From Azospirillum sp051124815 (GTDB lineage Bacteria; Pseudomonadota; Alphaproteobacteria; Azospirillales; Azospirillaceae): a stretch of DNA of 64,000 nt. A program made the position numbers and the translations under genes. How positions within the stretch are numbered: the stretch's first letter is position 1; each line of letters begins with the position of its first letter. Below, in pieces: positions 33,500 to 42,657 of the stretch. The notes under the pieces are model-generated. The model was not told the origin of the DNA. It searched no databases and saw only the letters and a program-made list of their open reading frames with translations. The stretch covers positions 1,860,001 through 1,924,000 of the forward strand of contig NZ_CP118485.1 in assembly GCF_051124815.1 (NCBI RefSeq), written 5' to 3'.

Positions 33500-34750
33500 T
33501 TACGCCTTCGCCTCGGCCGCCGCCAGCGACGGTGCGGGCTTCTCCGCGATCGGCCAGTGGATGATGGTCGCGAACATGGCAAGCGCCACGCCCAGCCACC
33601 AGACGACGTCGTAGGAGCCCGTGCGCTCGTACAGCACGCCGCCCAGCCAGACGCCCAGGAAGCCGCCGACCTGATGGCTGAAGAAGGCGAAGCCGTAGAG
33701 CGTGCCCATGTAGCGGGTGCCGAACATCAGCGCGACGAGGCCGGAGGTCGGCGGCACGGTTGACAGCCACAGCAGGCCCATCACCGCGGCATAGGCGATG
33801 ACGGTGACCGGCGAGATCGGCAGCAGGATGAAGACCGCCGTGGCGATGCCGCGCGAGAAATAGTTGGCACACAGCAGATAGCGCTTGCTGACTTTGCCTG
33901 CCAGCACGCCGGACGCATAGGAACCGATGACGTTGAACAGGCCGATCAGCGCCAGCGCCCAGGCGGCCAGCGACGGGCTGATGCCGGCCTCCGTCAGATA
34001 GGGCGGCAGGTGGGTGGTGATGAAGGCCAACTGGAAGCCGCAGACGAAAAAGCCCGAGACGAGCAGCACGTAACTACGGTGCTGGAACGCCTGCCGCACG
34101 GCGGCGATGTAGCCGATGTTGGCGCCGGTCACCGCCGGGGCGCCGCTCGCCGTCATGCCCTTCGGGCCGGGGAAGACGCTGGCCAACAACGGAACGGCGA
34201 TCATCGAGGCCGCCAGCAGCAGAAGCGCGGTCTGCCAGCCGAAGCCGGCGATGAAGGCCTGGCCCATCGGTGCGAACAGGAACTGGCCCATCGATCCGGC
34301 GGCGGTGGCGATGCCGACCGACCAGCTGCGCTTTTCCGGCGGCAGCAGCCGGGTGAAACCGGCGATGATGATGCCGAAGGACGCACCGGACAGGCCGAGC
34401 CCGATCAGCACGCCGGCGGTCAGGTACAGTTCCACGCTGGTGGTGGCGTAGGGCATCAGCGCCAGACCGGCCGCATAGAGGATGCCGCCGCCGGCCAGGA
34501 CCGGGGCCGGGCCGTAGCGGTCGGTCAGCGCCCCGGCGAAGGGGCCGCCGGCGCCCCACAGGATGTTCTGGATCGCCATCGCCAGCGCGAAGACGTCGCG
34601 GCCCCAGCCGCGGGTTTCCGAAAGCGGGCCGATGAACAGGCCCATGCTCGACCGCGGTCCGAAGGCCAGCATCGAGATCAGGCAACCGCAGATCACGACG
34701 AGTGCGGGCGTCCTCCAGGAGGGCGCCGGTGCGGGGGTGGCGGTGGTCAA
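33500..34750 (-). CDS. MFS transporter (monocarboxylate/OFA-like)
   Basis: 416 aa, twelve predicted membrane helices. GALTDRYGPAPVLAGGG is the loop 2-3 motif; SSMGLFIGPLSETRGWGRDVFALAMAIQNILWG and LFGTRYMGTLYGFAFFSHQVGGFLGVWLGG are MFS features close to the monocarboxylate or OFA-like group. The substrate is unknown. It is directly downstream of the LysR gene on the same strand, so it may be the regulated target. Confidence 0.85.
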   Translation of the reverse strand: MTTATPAPAPSWRTPALVVICGCLISMLAFGPRSSMGLFIGPLSETRGWGRDVFALAMAIQNILWGAGGPFAGALTDRYGPAPVLAGGGILYAAGLALMPYATTSVELYLTAGVLIGLGLSGASFGIIIAGFTRLLPPEKRSWSVGIATAAGSMGQFLFAPMGQAFIAGFGWQTALLLLAASMIAVPLLASVFPGPKGMTASGAPAVTGANIGYIAAVRQAFQHRSYVLLVSGFFVCGFQLAFITTHLPPYLTEAGISPSLAAWALALIGLFNVIGSYASGVLAGKVSKRYLLCANYFSRGIATAVFILLPISPVTVIAYAAVMGLLWLSTVPPTSGLVALMFGTRYMGTLYGFAFFSHQVGGFLGVWLGGVLYERTGSYDVVWWLGVALAMFATIIHWPIAEKPAPSLAAAEAKA

Positions 34751-34858
34751 GGCGTCCTCCCGGAAGGGGCCGGCGTTGCGCGCCGGTGTTGTGGAACTGC
34801 TATGCCCCGACGATAGGCGGGCACCAACAGTTCGGCAAATTCATAATCGGCAACCGGG

Positions 34859-35794
34859 TCATTCCGCGGCGGAATGCAGAATGGAGTGCCGTTCCGTCGG
34901 GTAACCGGGCCTCCCGACCGCCAGTTCGCGCCGCAGCGACTCCTCCAGCCGGTCGAACACCGGGGCGATGCGGCCGGTCGTCCGCGACTGGATCAGCCAG
35001 ATCGTCACCGCCATCCGGAAATCGGGCAGTTCGAGCGGCCGGATGGCGACCGCACCGGGGATCGGCGCGATCAGCCCCATCGGCGCCAGACCGAAGCCGA
35101 CGCCGCGCGCCACCAGCGACACCAGCAGGCTCTGGTCATAGGCCTCCACCGTCACGTTCGGCTGCAGACCGAGCGGCGCCAGCGCCTGATGGAGAGCCTC
35201 GCGGTACCGGCAGCCGTTCGGCTGCAGCACCCAGCCGCGCCGGTTCATGGTCGCCAGATCGGCGGAACCGTCGCCGGGAGAGGCGATGATGCTGACCGGT
35301 TCGGTCCCGATCCGGCGGATCGGCAAATCGTCGGGCGGCGCCTGATCCTCGCACATCAGGACCAGCGCACCGTCCAGGCTGCCGGCGCGGACCTGCTCGA
35401 TCAGCGGGTTGCTCCAGTCCGCATGCAGCCGCAACGTCAGGCCGGGGAAGCCGGCCCGCAACTCGTCCAGTGGCCGGCCGGCGGCCAGCGCGGTCAGCAC
35501 ATGCGCCGTCCCCAGCCGCAGCAGCCCGCGCGGCTCGGCCGACCCGGCGAAAGCGTCGGCGAAGTCGCTTGTCGCCGCCAGGATGCGCCGGGCATGGGCC
35601 AGCGCCAGTTCGCCGTCGCGGGTCAGGGCCAGCGGCTTGGTCTGCCGGTCGAACAGCACGACGCCCAGTTCCGCTTCCAGCCGCTGGATCAGCCGCGACA
35701 CGGCCGACTGCGTCAGTCCCAGCCGATTGCCGGCTTCCTGCACCGACTGCGCATCGGCCACGGCGATGAAGGTGCGGATTTCGTTGAGCTTCAT
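34859..35794 (-). CDS. LysR-family transcriptional regulator
   Basis: 311 aa. The N-terminal helix-turn-helix is standard: MKLNEIRTFIAVADAQSVQEAGNRLGLTQSAVSRLIQRLEAELGVVLFDRQTKPLALTRDGELAL. The C-terminal effector domain has the two-lobed pattern with the hinge near LLRLGTAHVL. The ATG at 35794 overlaps the stop of the upstream vapC-like gene (ATGA), an unusual coupling. It probably regulates the downstream MFS gene. Confidence 0.92.
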   Translation of the reverse strand: MKLNEIRTFIAVADAQSVQEAGNRLGLTQSAVSRLIQRLEAELGVVLFDRQTKPLALTRDGELALAHARRILAATSDFADAFAGSAEPRGLLRLGTAHVLTALAAGRPLDELRAGFPGLTLRLHADWSNPLIEQVRAGSLDGALVLMCEDQAPPDDLPIRRIGTEPVSIIASPGDGSADLATMNRRGWVLQPNGCRYREALHQALAPLGLQPNVTVEAYDQSLLVSLVARGVGFGLAPMGLIAPIPGAVAIRPLELPDFRMAVTIWLIQSRTTGRIAPVFDRLEESLRRELAVGRPGYPTERHSILHSAAE

Positions 35795-36207
35795 GGGGCC
35801 TCGAACGGGTTCAGCAGAGGAATCCCAAAGACGTGAAAGTCACGGACGTTGCGGGTTGCGATCGTCAAACCGTGTGCTTGTGCCGTGGCAGCGATCAGTG
35901 CGTCCACTGGATCGCAGTTGCGGTGAGCGTTGCGAAGATGTCCCCAGAGCGTCGCGACCGTCAGAGATACGGGAAGTATGCGCTCAGTCCAGGTCTCCAC
36001 ATCCTTTATCCAGATGTCGAGCTGTTCAGCCTTCGCGGCATTGGAATGGCGAAGCTTAGCAATCCCGCGATGGATTTCCCCGATGCTGATGACACTCACA
36101 AAAGCGTTTGACGGCTGAATGCGTTCCAGCCAGGCAATTGCTTGCGGATCCGGTCTCGGCCGTAGTGGTTCCGACAGAATGTTGGTGTCCAGCAAGAAGC
36201 CTGTCAT
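35791..36207 (-). CDS. vapC: VapC-type PIN-domain ribonuclease toxin
   Basis: 138 aa PIN domain. Metal-binding acidic residues: D8 (LLDTNILSE), E44 in the SIGEI segment, and the DPVDALIAATA segment near residue 100. RNVRDFHVFGIPLLNPFE is the typical end. It cleaves RNA (often tRNA). It overlaps the antitoxin by 4 bp and the LysR gene by 4 bp. Confidence 0.92.
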   Translation of the reverse strand: MTGFLLDTNILSEPLRPRPDPQAIAWLERIQPSNAFVSVISIGEIHRGIAKLRHSNAAKAEQLDIWIKDVETWTERILPVSLTVATLWGHLRNAHRNCDPVDALIAATAQAHGLTIATRNVRDFHVFGIPLLNPFEAP

Positions 36208-36506
36208 AAGGGCTCTGTATCGAAATCGACCGGCTTGCGGGTATTTGGCCCATGGCGTTCGCCGATTGCCTCGGTCAGATCAATGCCAACCGTATCGACT
36301 GGCCGCAGCAGCGCTTCGATCAAATTTCTGGGTCTTGGCGCCTGCGGGGCAGAGATTTCTCCGCGCAGCCGTTCATAGTCTGTGGCCGACAACATGACCA
36401 TCGACGGCTTGCCGGGGCGGACAATGGTCAAAGGCCCCTCTGCCAATGCGCGCTCGATGGCGGCGTCCAGACCGGGGTCGTCGGCTTTGGAATACAACAC
36501 ACCCAT
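36204..36506 (-). CDS. Phd/YefM-type antitoxin
   Basis: 100 aa with strong GGAGG 8-12 nt before the ATG at 36506. The N-terminus (PLTIVRPGKPSMVMLSATDYERLR) has the Phd/YefM-type fold; the C-terminus (IDLTEAIGERHGPNTRKPVDF) would bind the toxin. It overlaps vapC by 4 bp and would repress the operon. Confidence 0.83.
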   Translation of the reverse strand: MGVLYSKADDPGLDAAIERALAEGPLTIVRPGKPSMVMLSATDYERLRGEISAPQAPRPRNLIEALLRPVDTVGIDLTEAIGERHGPNTRKPVDFDTEPL

Positions 36507-36591
36507 GGCCAGTCCTCCGTCATCAATAGCCACTGCTGTAACTCTCGGCACGGGGTGACAGGCTGTCAAGCGGTGCGCTAGGCTGCCGTCC

Positions 36592-37074
36592 ATGACCATC
36601 GAATCCAATCCTCCCGCCACACCGCCCGACCGTTCCAGCCGCGAATATCCCGACCGCCCCTGGGTCGGTGTCGGGGCCGTCGTCTGGCGCGGGGACAAGG
36701 TGCTGCTGATCCGGCGGGGCAAGGCGCCGCGGATGGGACAATGGAGCCTGCCGGGCGGGGCGCAGTCGGTCGGCGAAACCGTGTTCGAAACCGCGGTGCG
36801 CGAGGTGCGGGAGGAGACCGGGCTGGAGGTGGTGCCGACCGGGATCGTCACCGTGGTCGACGCCATCACCCCCGATGCCGAGGGGCGCGTCCATTACCAC
36901 TATACGCTGGTCGAAGTGGCGGCGGAGAGCGCCGAGGGCGACCCGATCTGCGCCGACGATGCGCTGGAAGCCTGCTGGGCCACCGCAGACGAGGCCGGTG
37001 AACTGACGGAATGGGACGAGACCCGGCGGGTCATCCTGATGTCTGCGGCCCAGCGGCGGACCCCGACCCCATAG
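36592..37074 (+). CDS. Nudix hydrolase
   Basis: 160 aa. The Nudix box is complete: GGAQSVGETVFETAVREVREETGLEV (G-x5-E-x7-REVREETGL). VGAVVWRGDKVLLIRRGKAPRMGQWSLPG precedes it. The substrate is unknown; ADP-ribose or nucleoside diphosphate derivatives are plausible. It is divergent from the vapBC operon and its last 44 bp overlap the convergent EAL gene. Confidence 0.93.
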   Translation: MTIESNPPATPPDRSSREYPDRPWVGVGAVVWRGDKVLLIRRGKAPRMGQWSLPGGAQSVGETVFETAVREVREETGLEVVPTGIVTVVDAITPDAEGRVHYHYTLVEVAAESAEGDPICADDALEACWATADEAGELTEWDETRRVILMSAAQRRTPTP

Positions 37075-37909
37075 GCCGCAGGGTGCCGATGACGCTGCGC
37101 TCGGCCAGGAACCCGCTCACCCCGTCGGCGCTCAGCGGGCGCGACAGCCAATAGCCTTGCAGCACGTCGCAGCGGTAGGCCTGCAGGTAGAGCCGCTGTT
37201 CCGGCGTCTCCACCCCTTCCGCCACCACGCCCAAATCCAGCGCATGGGCCAGCGCCACCACAGCCTGGACGATGGCGGCGGCGTCGCGGTCCTCCACCAT
37301 CGCCTGGACGAACTGCTTATCGATCTTCAGCGCCTCCACCGGCACCCGGCGCAGGGTCGCCAGCGACGACCAGCCGGTGCCGAAATCGTCCAGCACCAGC
37401 CGGATTCCGGCGCCGCGCAGTTGCAGCAAGGCCTCGCGGGCGTCGGCACCTTGGCTGAACATGCTGGTTTCGGTCAGCTCCAGCTTCAGGTTGGCGGCCG
37501 GCAGGCCGGTCTCCGCCAGGATCGCCAGCACCTTCAGCACCAGCCCCGGATCGTCGAGCTGCCGCGCCGACAGGTTCACCGACACCGGAATATCGGGATA
37601 GCCGGCGCGCAGCCAGCCGGCGGCCACCCTGCAGGCGGTCCGCAGGGTCCATTCGCCCAGAAGATGGATCGCCTCCCCCTGCTCCGCCATCGGCACGAAG
37701 ACGTCGGGCGGCAGCATGGTGCCGTCGGACAGGCGCCAGCGCGACAGCGCCTCGAACCCGGTCAGGCGGTTGGTGACGACGTCCGCCTGCGGCTGAAAGA
37801 CCAGGGAAAGTTCCTGCCGGTCGATGGCGTCGCGTACCCGCTCGGCGAATCCGGCGTCGGATGCCCCCTGTGCATTGGGTCCGTTCGACGTCGCGTGCGT
37901 GTTCGCCAC
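37031..37909 (-). CDS. EAL-domain cyclic-di-GMP phosphodiesterase
   Basis: 292 aa from a GTG start (37909) with GAGGAG 6 nt upstream. All catalytic motifs are present: FEALSRW (E53), SVNLSAR, LKLELTETS, VLDDFGTGWSS, LKIDKQFV and AEGVETPEQ. The protein is an EAL domain plus a short N-terminus; no GGDEF or sensor domain is attached, so its input is unknown. It should hydrolyse c-di-GMP to pGpG. Confidence 0.93.
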   Translation of the reverse strand: MANTHATSNGPNAQGASDAGFAERVRDAIDRQELSLVFQPQADVVTNRLTGFEALSRWRLSDGTMLPPDVFVPMAEQGEAIHLLGEWTLRTACRVAAGWLRAGYPDIPVSVNLSARQLDDPGLVLKVLAILAETGLPAANLKLELTETSMFSQGADAREALLQLRGAGIRLVLDDFGTGWSSLATLRRVPVEALKIDKQFVQAMVEDRDAAAIVQAVVALAHALDLGVVAEGVETPEQRLYLQAYRCDVLQGYWLSRPLSADGVSGFLAERSVIGTLRPMGSGSAAGPQTSG

Positions 37910-38096
37910 CGTCCGCTCCTCTCGACAACCGTTCCTTGGCACTCACTGCCATAACAACCACAGGAGCGGTTTGTTAACCATGTCGCGAAAGAGCTTGACG
38001 AATTTTATATGGTTACGAAAGTGTTAACGTGGCTGGATCGGTGACAAGAAAAGGTCGAAGCGGAAGCCACGCCATACCCCCATCGGGAGCAGACGG

Positions 38097-39767
38097 TCAC
38101 GCCCGCGCCACCCCTCGTTTGAGACGGCTGGGCAGAAGCTCCCCCGATTGATCGAGCACCGGATAGGCGGCGGCGACCAGATGGGCGTTGATCCGCCGCA
38201 GGTCGCGCAGGATGTCCAGATGAAGGGCGCTTGTCTCCACGCTTTCCTTGCGGCCGGCGCGCAGGCGGGCGAAATGGGCCTCGGTGGCGCTGGTCTCCAG
38301 ATCGCGGATCACCTCCTTCTCGTGGATCAGTGCGCGGGCGGATCGGACGTCGCCCGACACGAAGACGGCGGCGGCCAGACTCTGGGTTTCGCTCAACCGT
38401 TCCAGCATGCCGGCGATCTCGGCCGCCCCCTCGGTGGAGAAGCGCAGCCTGCGCCGGATCTTCTTGGAGGCCGCTTCCATCAGGTTGCGGTCGATGATGT
38501 CGCCGACATGCTCCAGGTTGATGGTGAAGGTCAGCACGTCCGAGACCCGGCGGGCGTCGCGTTCGTCCAGATCCTCGACATTGATCTGGGTGAGGTAGCG
38601 CTTGATGGCGTCGTGCAGCCGGTCCAGCACATCGTCCATCCGCCGGATCTCCTGCACCCGCTTGCGGTCGTCGCTCTGGATCACGTCCAACGCGCCGCGC
38701 AGCATGCCGTCCACCGTGTCGGCCATGCGCAGTGCCTCACGCGACGCGTTGGCGATGGCGAGGTGGGGGACGCGGAGCGCGCTGCGGTCGAGATAGAGCG
38801 GCATTGCCGGATCGGCCACCGCAACCCGCTCCGGGAACATCCGGGTGAGGATCCGCGCGAACCAGGGAAGCGGCCCGATGAACAGCCCGGCCATCGCCAG
38901 ATTGAAGGCAAGGTGGAAATTGGCCGCCAGCCGCGTGGCATCCGGCGACACCGCCTGCAAGCCGGCCGTGATTGGCCCCAGAAGCGGCACGACAATGAGG
39001 CAGCCGACAAGCCGGTTGATGAGGTTGCCCACCGGCAGCCGCCTTGCCGCCGGGTTGCGCCCATCGCCGCCCGGCCCCTCCACCACCGGATTGACGGCGC
39101 TGCCCAGATTGGCGCCGGCGACCATGGCGACCGCCGCCTCCGGCCCGATCACCCCGCCGCTGGCCAGCGAGGCGATCAGCAGGATGGCGGCGACGCTGGA
39201 ATGGGCGGCCCAGGACAGCAGTGCCGCCAGCATCACCGCCACCACCGGATCGGCGGTCAGCATCGCCAGCATCCGCCGCAGCATCGGCGCGTTCTCGGCC
39301 GGGGCGATGGTCGCCAGCAGCAAATGCAGCGACAGCAGCATCAGGCCCAGCCCGATGGCGACCCGGCCCAGGTCGCGGCTGCGCGTCCGTGCGCCGCGGC
39401 GGAAAGCGATGAAGCCGCCCAGCAGCAGGACCGGCGCCACATGGGCGACGTCGAAGGCCAGAACCTGCACGATCAGGGTGGAGCCGACATTGGCCCCCAG
39501 CATCACTGCCAGCGCCGGCATCAGCGACACCAGTCCGGTGGCTGTGAAGCCGGTCGCCATCAGGCCGGTGGCGGTGCTGCTCTGCAGCAGCATGGTGATG
39601 CCCATGCCGGACAGGAAGGCGGTCCAGCGGTTGCGCAGCCCGGCCCCCAGGATGCGGCGCAGGTCGCCGCCCAGCGCACGGGTCAACCCGCTCTGCACCA
39701 TGTGCAGCCCCCACAGGAGCAGCACGACATTCCCGGCCAGTTCCAGCAGCACCCGCGTTGCCTGCAT
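38097..39767 (-). CDS. Na/Pi cotransporter family protein (NptA type)
   Basis: 556 aa. The membrane part has the repeated QSSTATG motif (GMGITMLLQSSTATGLMATG) and a second repeat (LSWAAHSSVAAILLIASLASGGV, with SAVNPVVEG) typical of the PNaS family, about 8-10 helices. The C-terminal half is a PhoU-like helical domain (ISRREALRMADTVDGMLRGALDVIQ, LTFTINLEHVGDII, HLDILRDLRRINAHLVA). It probably moves phosphate with sodium. Start ATG 39767. It is alone, without phoU or pst genes nearby. Confidence 0.9.
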   Translation of the reverse strand: MQATRVLLELAGNVVLLLWGLHMVQSGLTRALGGDLRRILGAGLRNRWTAFLSGMGITMLLQSSTATGLMATGFTATGLVSLMPALAVMLGANVGSTLIVQVLAFDVAHVAPVLLLGGFIAFRRGARTRSRDLGRVAIGLGLMLLSLHLLLATIAPAENAPMLRRMLAMLTADPVVAVMLAALLSWAAHSSVAAILLIASLASGGVIGPEAAVAMVAGANLGSAVNPVVEGPGGDGRNPAARRLPVGNLINRLVGCLIVVPLLGPITAGLQAVSPDATRLAANFHLAFNLAMAGLFIGPLPWFARILTRMFPERVAVADPAMPLYLDRSALRVPHLAIANASREALRMADTVDGMLRGALDVIQSDDRKRVQEIRRMDDVLDRLHDAIKRYLTQINVEDLDERDARRVSDVLTFTINLEHVGDIIDRNLMEAASKKIRRRLRFSTEGAAEIAGMLERLSETQSLAAAVFVSGDVRSARALIHEKEVIRDLETSATEAHFARLRAGRKESVETSALHLDILRDLRRINAHLVAAAYPVLDQSGELLPSRLKRGVARA

Positions 39768-39879
39768 CGCACCCCCTCTTGTCGGATGGGAGGTGCGATC
39801 AGGACACACCCCTAACTGAAGGGTGGGGAGTGTCGATTGCTACGACAATATGACAGTTGGGTGACGGCGGAGGTGGAAA

Positions 39880-39903
39880 GGGAGCGGTGATGCCACCGCT
39901 CCC
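39880..39903. terminator. Terminator downstream of ychF
   Basis: GGGAGCGGTG (39880-39889), 4-nt loop, CACCGCTCCC (39894-39903): a perfect 10-bp stem just after the ychF stop codon. A short pyrimidine tail follows on the minus strand. Confidence 0.7.
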
Positions 39904-39919
39904 TCAAAACTCCGTCTGA

Positions 39920-41020
39920 TCAGACGTTGAAGCGGAAGTGGAAGATGTCGCCGTCCTGAACGACATATTCCTTGCCTTCCTGGCGCATCTTGCCGGCGTC
40001 CTTCGCCCCCTGCTCGCCCCCCAGCGTGACGAAGCTGGTATAGTCGATGGTCTCGGCACGGATGAAGCCGCGTTCGAAATCAGTGTGGATGACGCCGGCC
40101 GCCTCGGGAGCCTTGGCGTTGCGGCGCACGGTCCAGGCCCGCGTCTCCTTCGGGCCGACGGTGAAGAAGGTGATCAGGTCCAGCAGCTTGAAGCCGGCAC
40201 GGATCAGCTTGTTCAGGCCGGTTTCCTCCAGCCCCATCGACTCAAGGAATTCGGCCTTCTCGGCCGGGTCGGAGAGCTGCGCGACCTCGGACTCGATGGC
40301 GGCGGAGATGACGACGACCTCGGCGTTCTCGGCCTTGGCCTTCTCGGCGACCTTGGCGGAGAAGGCGTTGCCGGTGGCGGCCGCGGCTTCTTCGACGTTG
40401 CAGACATAGAGCACCGGCTTGTCGGTCAGCAGCATGAACTGCTTGAACACCGGCCGCTCGTCGTCCGACAGCTCGACGACGCGGGCGGGCTTGCCGTCCT
40501 GCAGCACCTTCAGGGCACGCTCCATCAGGTCGGCCTTGATCTTGCTGTCCTTGTCGCCGCCCTTGGCCTTCTTCTGCAGGCTGGTCAGCTGGCGTTCCAG
40601 GCTTTCCATGTCGGCGAGCATCAGCTCGGTCTCGACCACCTCGGCATCGCGCAGCGGATCGACATTGCCCTCGACATGGGTGATATCGTCATCCTCGAAG
40701 CAGCGCAGCACATGGACGATGGCGTCGACCTCGCGGATGTTGGCGAGGAACTGGTTGCCCAGCCCTTCACCCTTCGACGCGCCGCGGATCAGGCCGGCGA
40801 TGTCCACGAACTCCAGCTGGGTCGGGACGACCTTCTGCGACTTGGCGATTTCCGCCAGCTTGTCCTGCCGCGGGTCCGGCACGCCGACGCGGCCGACGTT
40901 CGGCTCCTTGGTGCAGAAGGGGAAATTCGCCGCCTCGGCCGCCTGGGTGGCGGTCAGCGCGTTGAAAAGGGTCGACTTGCCGACGTTCGGCAGGCCGACG
41001 ATGCCGCAATTGAAGCCCAT
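39920..41020 (-). CDS. ychF: Redox-regulated ATPase/GTPase YchF (OLA1 family)
   Basis: 366 aa. GLPNVGKSTLFNALT (P-loop, residues 9-23), FVDIAGLIRGASKGEGLGNQFLANIREVDAIVHVLRCFED and VLYVCNVEE (in place of NKxD) are diagnostic for YchF, which prefers ATP; the C-terminal TGS-like domain ends in DGDIFHFRFNV. It associates with the ribosome in other bacteria. Start at 41020. pth lies downstream in the usual order (ychF-pth-rplY on one strand). Confidence 0.97.
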   Translation of the reverse strand: MGFNCGIVGLPNVGKSTLFNALTATQAAEAANFPFCTKEPNVGRVGVPDPRQDKLAEIAKSQKVVPTQLEFVDIAGLIRGASKGEGLGNQFLANIREVDAIVHVLRCFEDDDITHVEGNVDPLRDAEVVETELMLADMESLERQLTSLQKKAKGGDKDSKIKADLMERALKVLQDGKPARVVELSDDERPVFKQFMLLTDKPVLYVCNVEEAAAATGNAFSAKVAEKAKAENAEVVVISAAIESEVAQLSDPAEKAEFLESMGLEETGLNKLIRAGFKLLDLITFFTVGPKETRAWTVRRNAKAPEAAGVIHTDFERGFIRAETIDYTSFVTLGGEQGAKDAGKMRQEGKEYVVQDGDIFHFRFNV

Positions 41021-41123
41021 GGGTGGGTGCTCGCCGTCGGAAATTCTGGAATTGAGGCGCTTTATCCTACGATGGGGGACAAAGCGCAAACGCGAAGTGG
41101 GGGAAGAACTGGCAGGCCGCGGC

Positions 41124-41696
41124 TTATCGCGCCTGTGTCGCCACCGTCACCTTGTTCATGAACATCTCCGGTTGGCCTTCCACCATCAGGGGGAGGCTGT
41201 CGGAGACGGCATCCAGCAGCGGGTCGATCCAGCTCTGGTCGGCCTTGGCGAAGTCGTGCAGGACATAGCCGCTGACCAGATCCTTGTTGCCGGGATGGCC
41301 GATGCCCAGGCGGATGCGCCAGTATTCCTTGCCGATATGCGCGTCGATGGAGCGCAGGCCGTTGTGCCCGCCATGGCCGCCGCCCTTCTTCACCCGGATC
41401 CTGCCGGGGGGCAGGTCAAGCTCGTCATGGATGACGACGACGTTCTCGGGCTTCAGCTTGTAGAACTGCAGGGCCGCCACCACCGACTGGCCGGACAGGT
41501 TCATGAAGGTGGCGGGCTCCAGCGCCAGCACCTTGTCGCCGGCGACGGTGCCCTCGGCGGTCTGGCCCTGGAAACGCTTCTTCCACGGGGTGAAGCGGTG
41601 GCGTTGGGCGATGGTCTCCACCGCCATGAAGCCGATGTTGTGGCGGTTGCGGGCATACTCGTTGCCGGGGTTGCCCAATCCGACCAGAAGCAGCAT
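41124..41696 (-). CDS. pth: Peptidyl-tRNA hydrolase
   Basis: 190 aa from ATG 41696, with GGAGGG about 9 nt upstream; an ATG at 41705 is possible. VGLGNPGNEYARNRHNIGFMAVE contains the catalytic H19 and conserved Asn; PATFMNLSGQSV and VIHDELDLPPGRIRVKKGGGHGGHNGLRSI are also diagnostic. It recycles peptidyl-tRNA. It is followed by the ychF gene and preceded by rplY, the common alphaproteobacterial order. Confidence 0.97.
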   Translation of the reverse strand: MLLLVGLGNPGNEYARNRHNIGFMAVETIAQRHRFTPWKKRFQGQTAEGTVAGDKVLALEPATFMNLSGQSVVAALQFYKLKPENVVVIHDELDLPPGRIRVKKGGGHGGHNGLRSIDAHIGKEYWRIRLGIGHPGNKDLVSGYVLHDFAKADQSWIDPLLDAVSDSLPLMVEGQPEMFMNKVTVATQAR

Positions 41697-41738
41697 GTCC
41701 CTCATCCCTCCGCCAAGCCATACCCCACAAAACGAAGC

Positions 41739-41756
41739 GGGGGGCCGAAGCCCCCC
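41739..41756. terminator. Terminator downstream of rplY
   Basis: GGGGGGC (41739-41745), CGAA loop, GCCCCCC (41750-41756), then a T-rich run on the minus strand. It lies 34 bp past the rplY stop. Confidence 0.7.
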
Positions 41757-41790
41757 ACCGTAACCATCTTCGAAGGTCGAACGCTCCTTA

Positions 41791-42387
41791 TCAGGAAGCG
41801 GCGGCCTCTTCCGACTTCAGGCCCGACGGCGCAACGATGGTCGCGATGGTGAAATCGCGATCGGTGATCGTCGAGGTCACACCCTCCGGCAGCTTGACCG
41901 AGGAGATGTGGATCGAGTCGCCGACGTCGAAGCCCTCGCACGAGATGGTGATGTGCTCGGGGATGCTGTCGGCCGGGCAGGTCAGCTCCAGCTCGTGGCG
42001 GACGATGTTCAGCACGCCGCCGCGCTTCAGGCCGACCGACTTGTCCTGGTCGACGAACTCGACCGGAACCTGCACGTTGGTGCGGGTGTCGGCCGACACG
42101 CGCAGGAAGTCGACATGCAGCGGGACGTCGGTCACCGGGTGGAACTGCACGTCGCGCGGCAGGACGCGGTGGGCGGCGCCGTCGACGGTCACTTCGAACA
42201 GGTGGGTGAAGAAGCCCGGCTGATGCAGGACGCGGGTGAACTCGAACTTCTCGAGCGAAATGGTCAGGGGAGCCTGCTTGCCACCGTAGATGACGGCCGG
42301 AATGCGGCCGTCACGGCGGGTCTGGCGGGCGGTCCCCTTGCCGGCCCGTTCGCGCGTCTCAGCGCCGAGCGGAATGATCTTGGTCAT
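41791..42387 (-). CDS. rplY: 50S ribosomal protein L25/general stress protein Ctc
   Basis: 198 aa, the long L25/CTC form. IPLGAETRERAGKGTARQTRRDGRIPAVIYGGKQAP, then FTRVLHQPGFFTHLFEVTVDG and VLPRDVQFHPVTDVPLHVDFLRV, and a C-terminal beta domain (ELTCPADSIPEHITISCEGFDVGDSIHIS). It binds 5S rRNA. Start at 42387. First gene of the rplY-pth-ychF group on the minus strand. Confidence 0.96.
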   Translation of the reverse strand: MTKIIPLGAETRERAGKGTARQTRRDGRIPAVIYGGKQAPLTISLEKFEFTRVLHQPGFFTHLFEVTVDGAAHRVLPRDVQFHPVTDVPLHVDFLRVSADTRTNVQVPVEFVDQDKSVGLKRGGVLNIVRHELELTCPADSIPEHITISCEGFDVGDSIHISSVKLPEGVTSTITDRDFTIATIVAPSGLKSEEAAAS

Positions 42388-42657
42388 GACGATGCTCCAA
42401 AACGAAAGGGCGCCGGCCTCCAGGGGTGCCGGCGCATGCGCGGGGTGCATACGGCAATCGACCGGGCGCGTCAAGGAAAACGGGGCGTTCCCGCGGAGCG
42501 GCTGCCGCCAAGGCGCTTCTGCTCCCCCAAGGGGCCGAAAGCCGGCGAATTGAGCCTCACCAACGGGTGGACGCGCGGCACTTGCGGTGTCATAGTGCGG
42601 CCCGCATTCGACCAGCCCCGTGTCCGCGGGGCCAGACTCCGGAATTCGTGAGCGACG

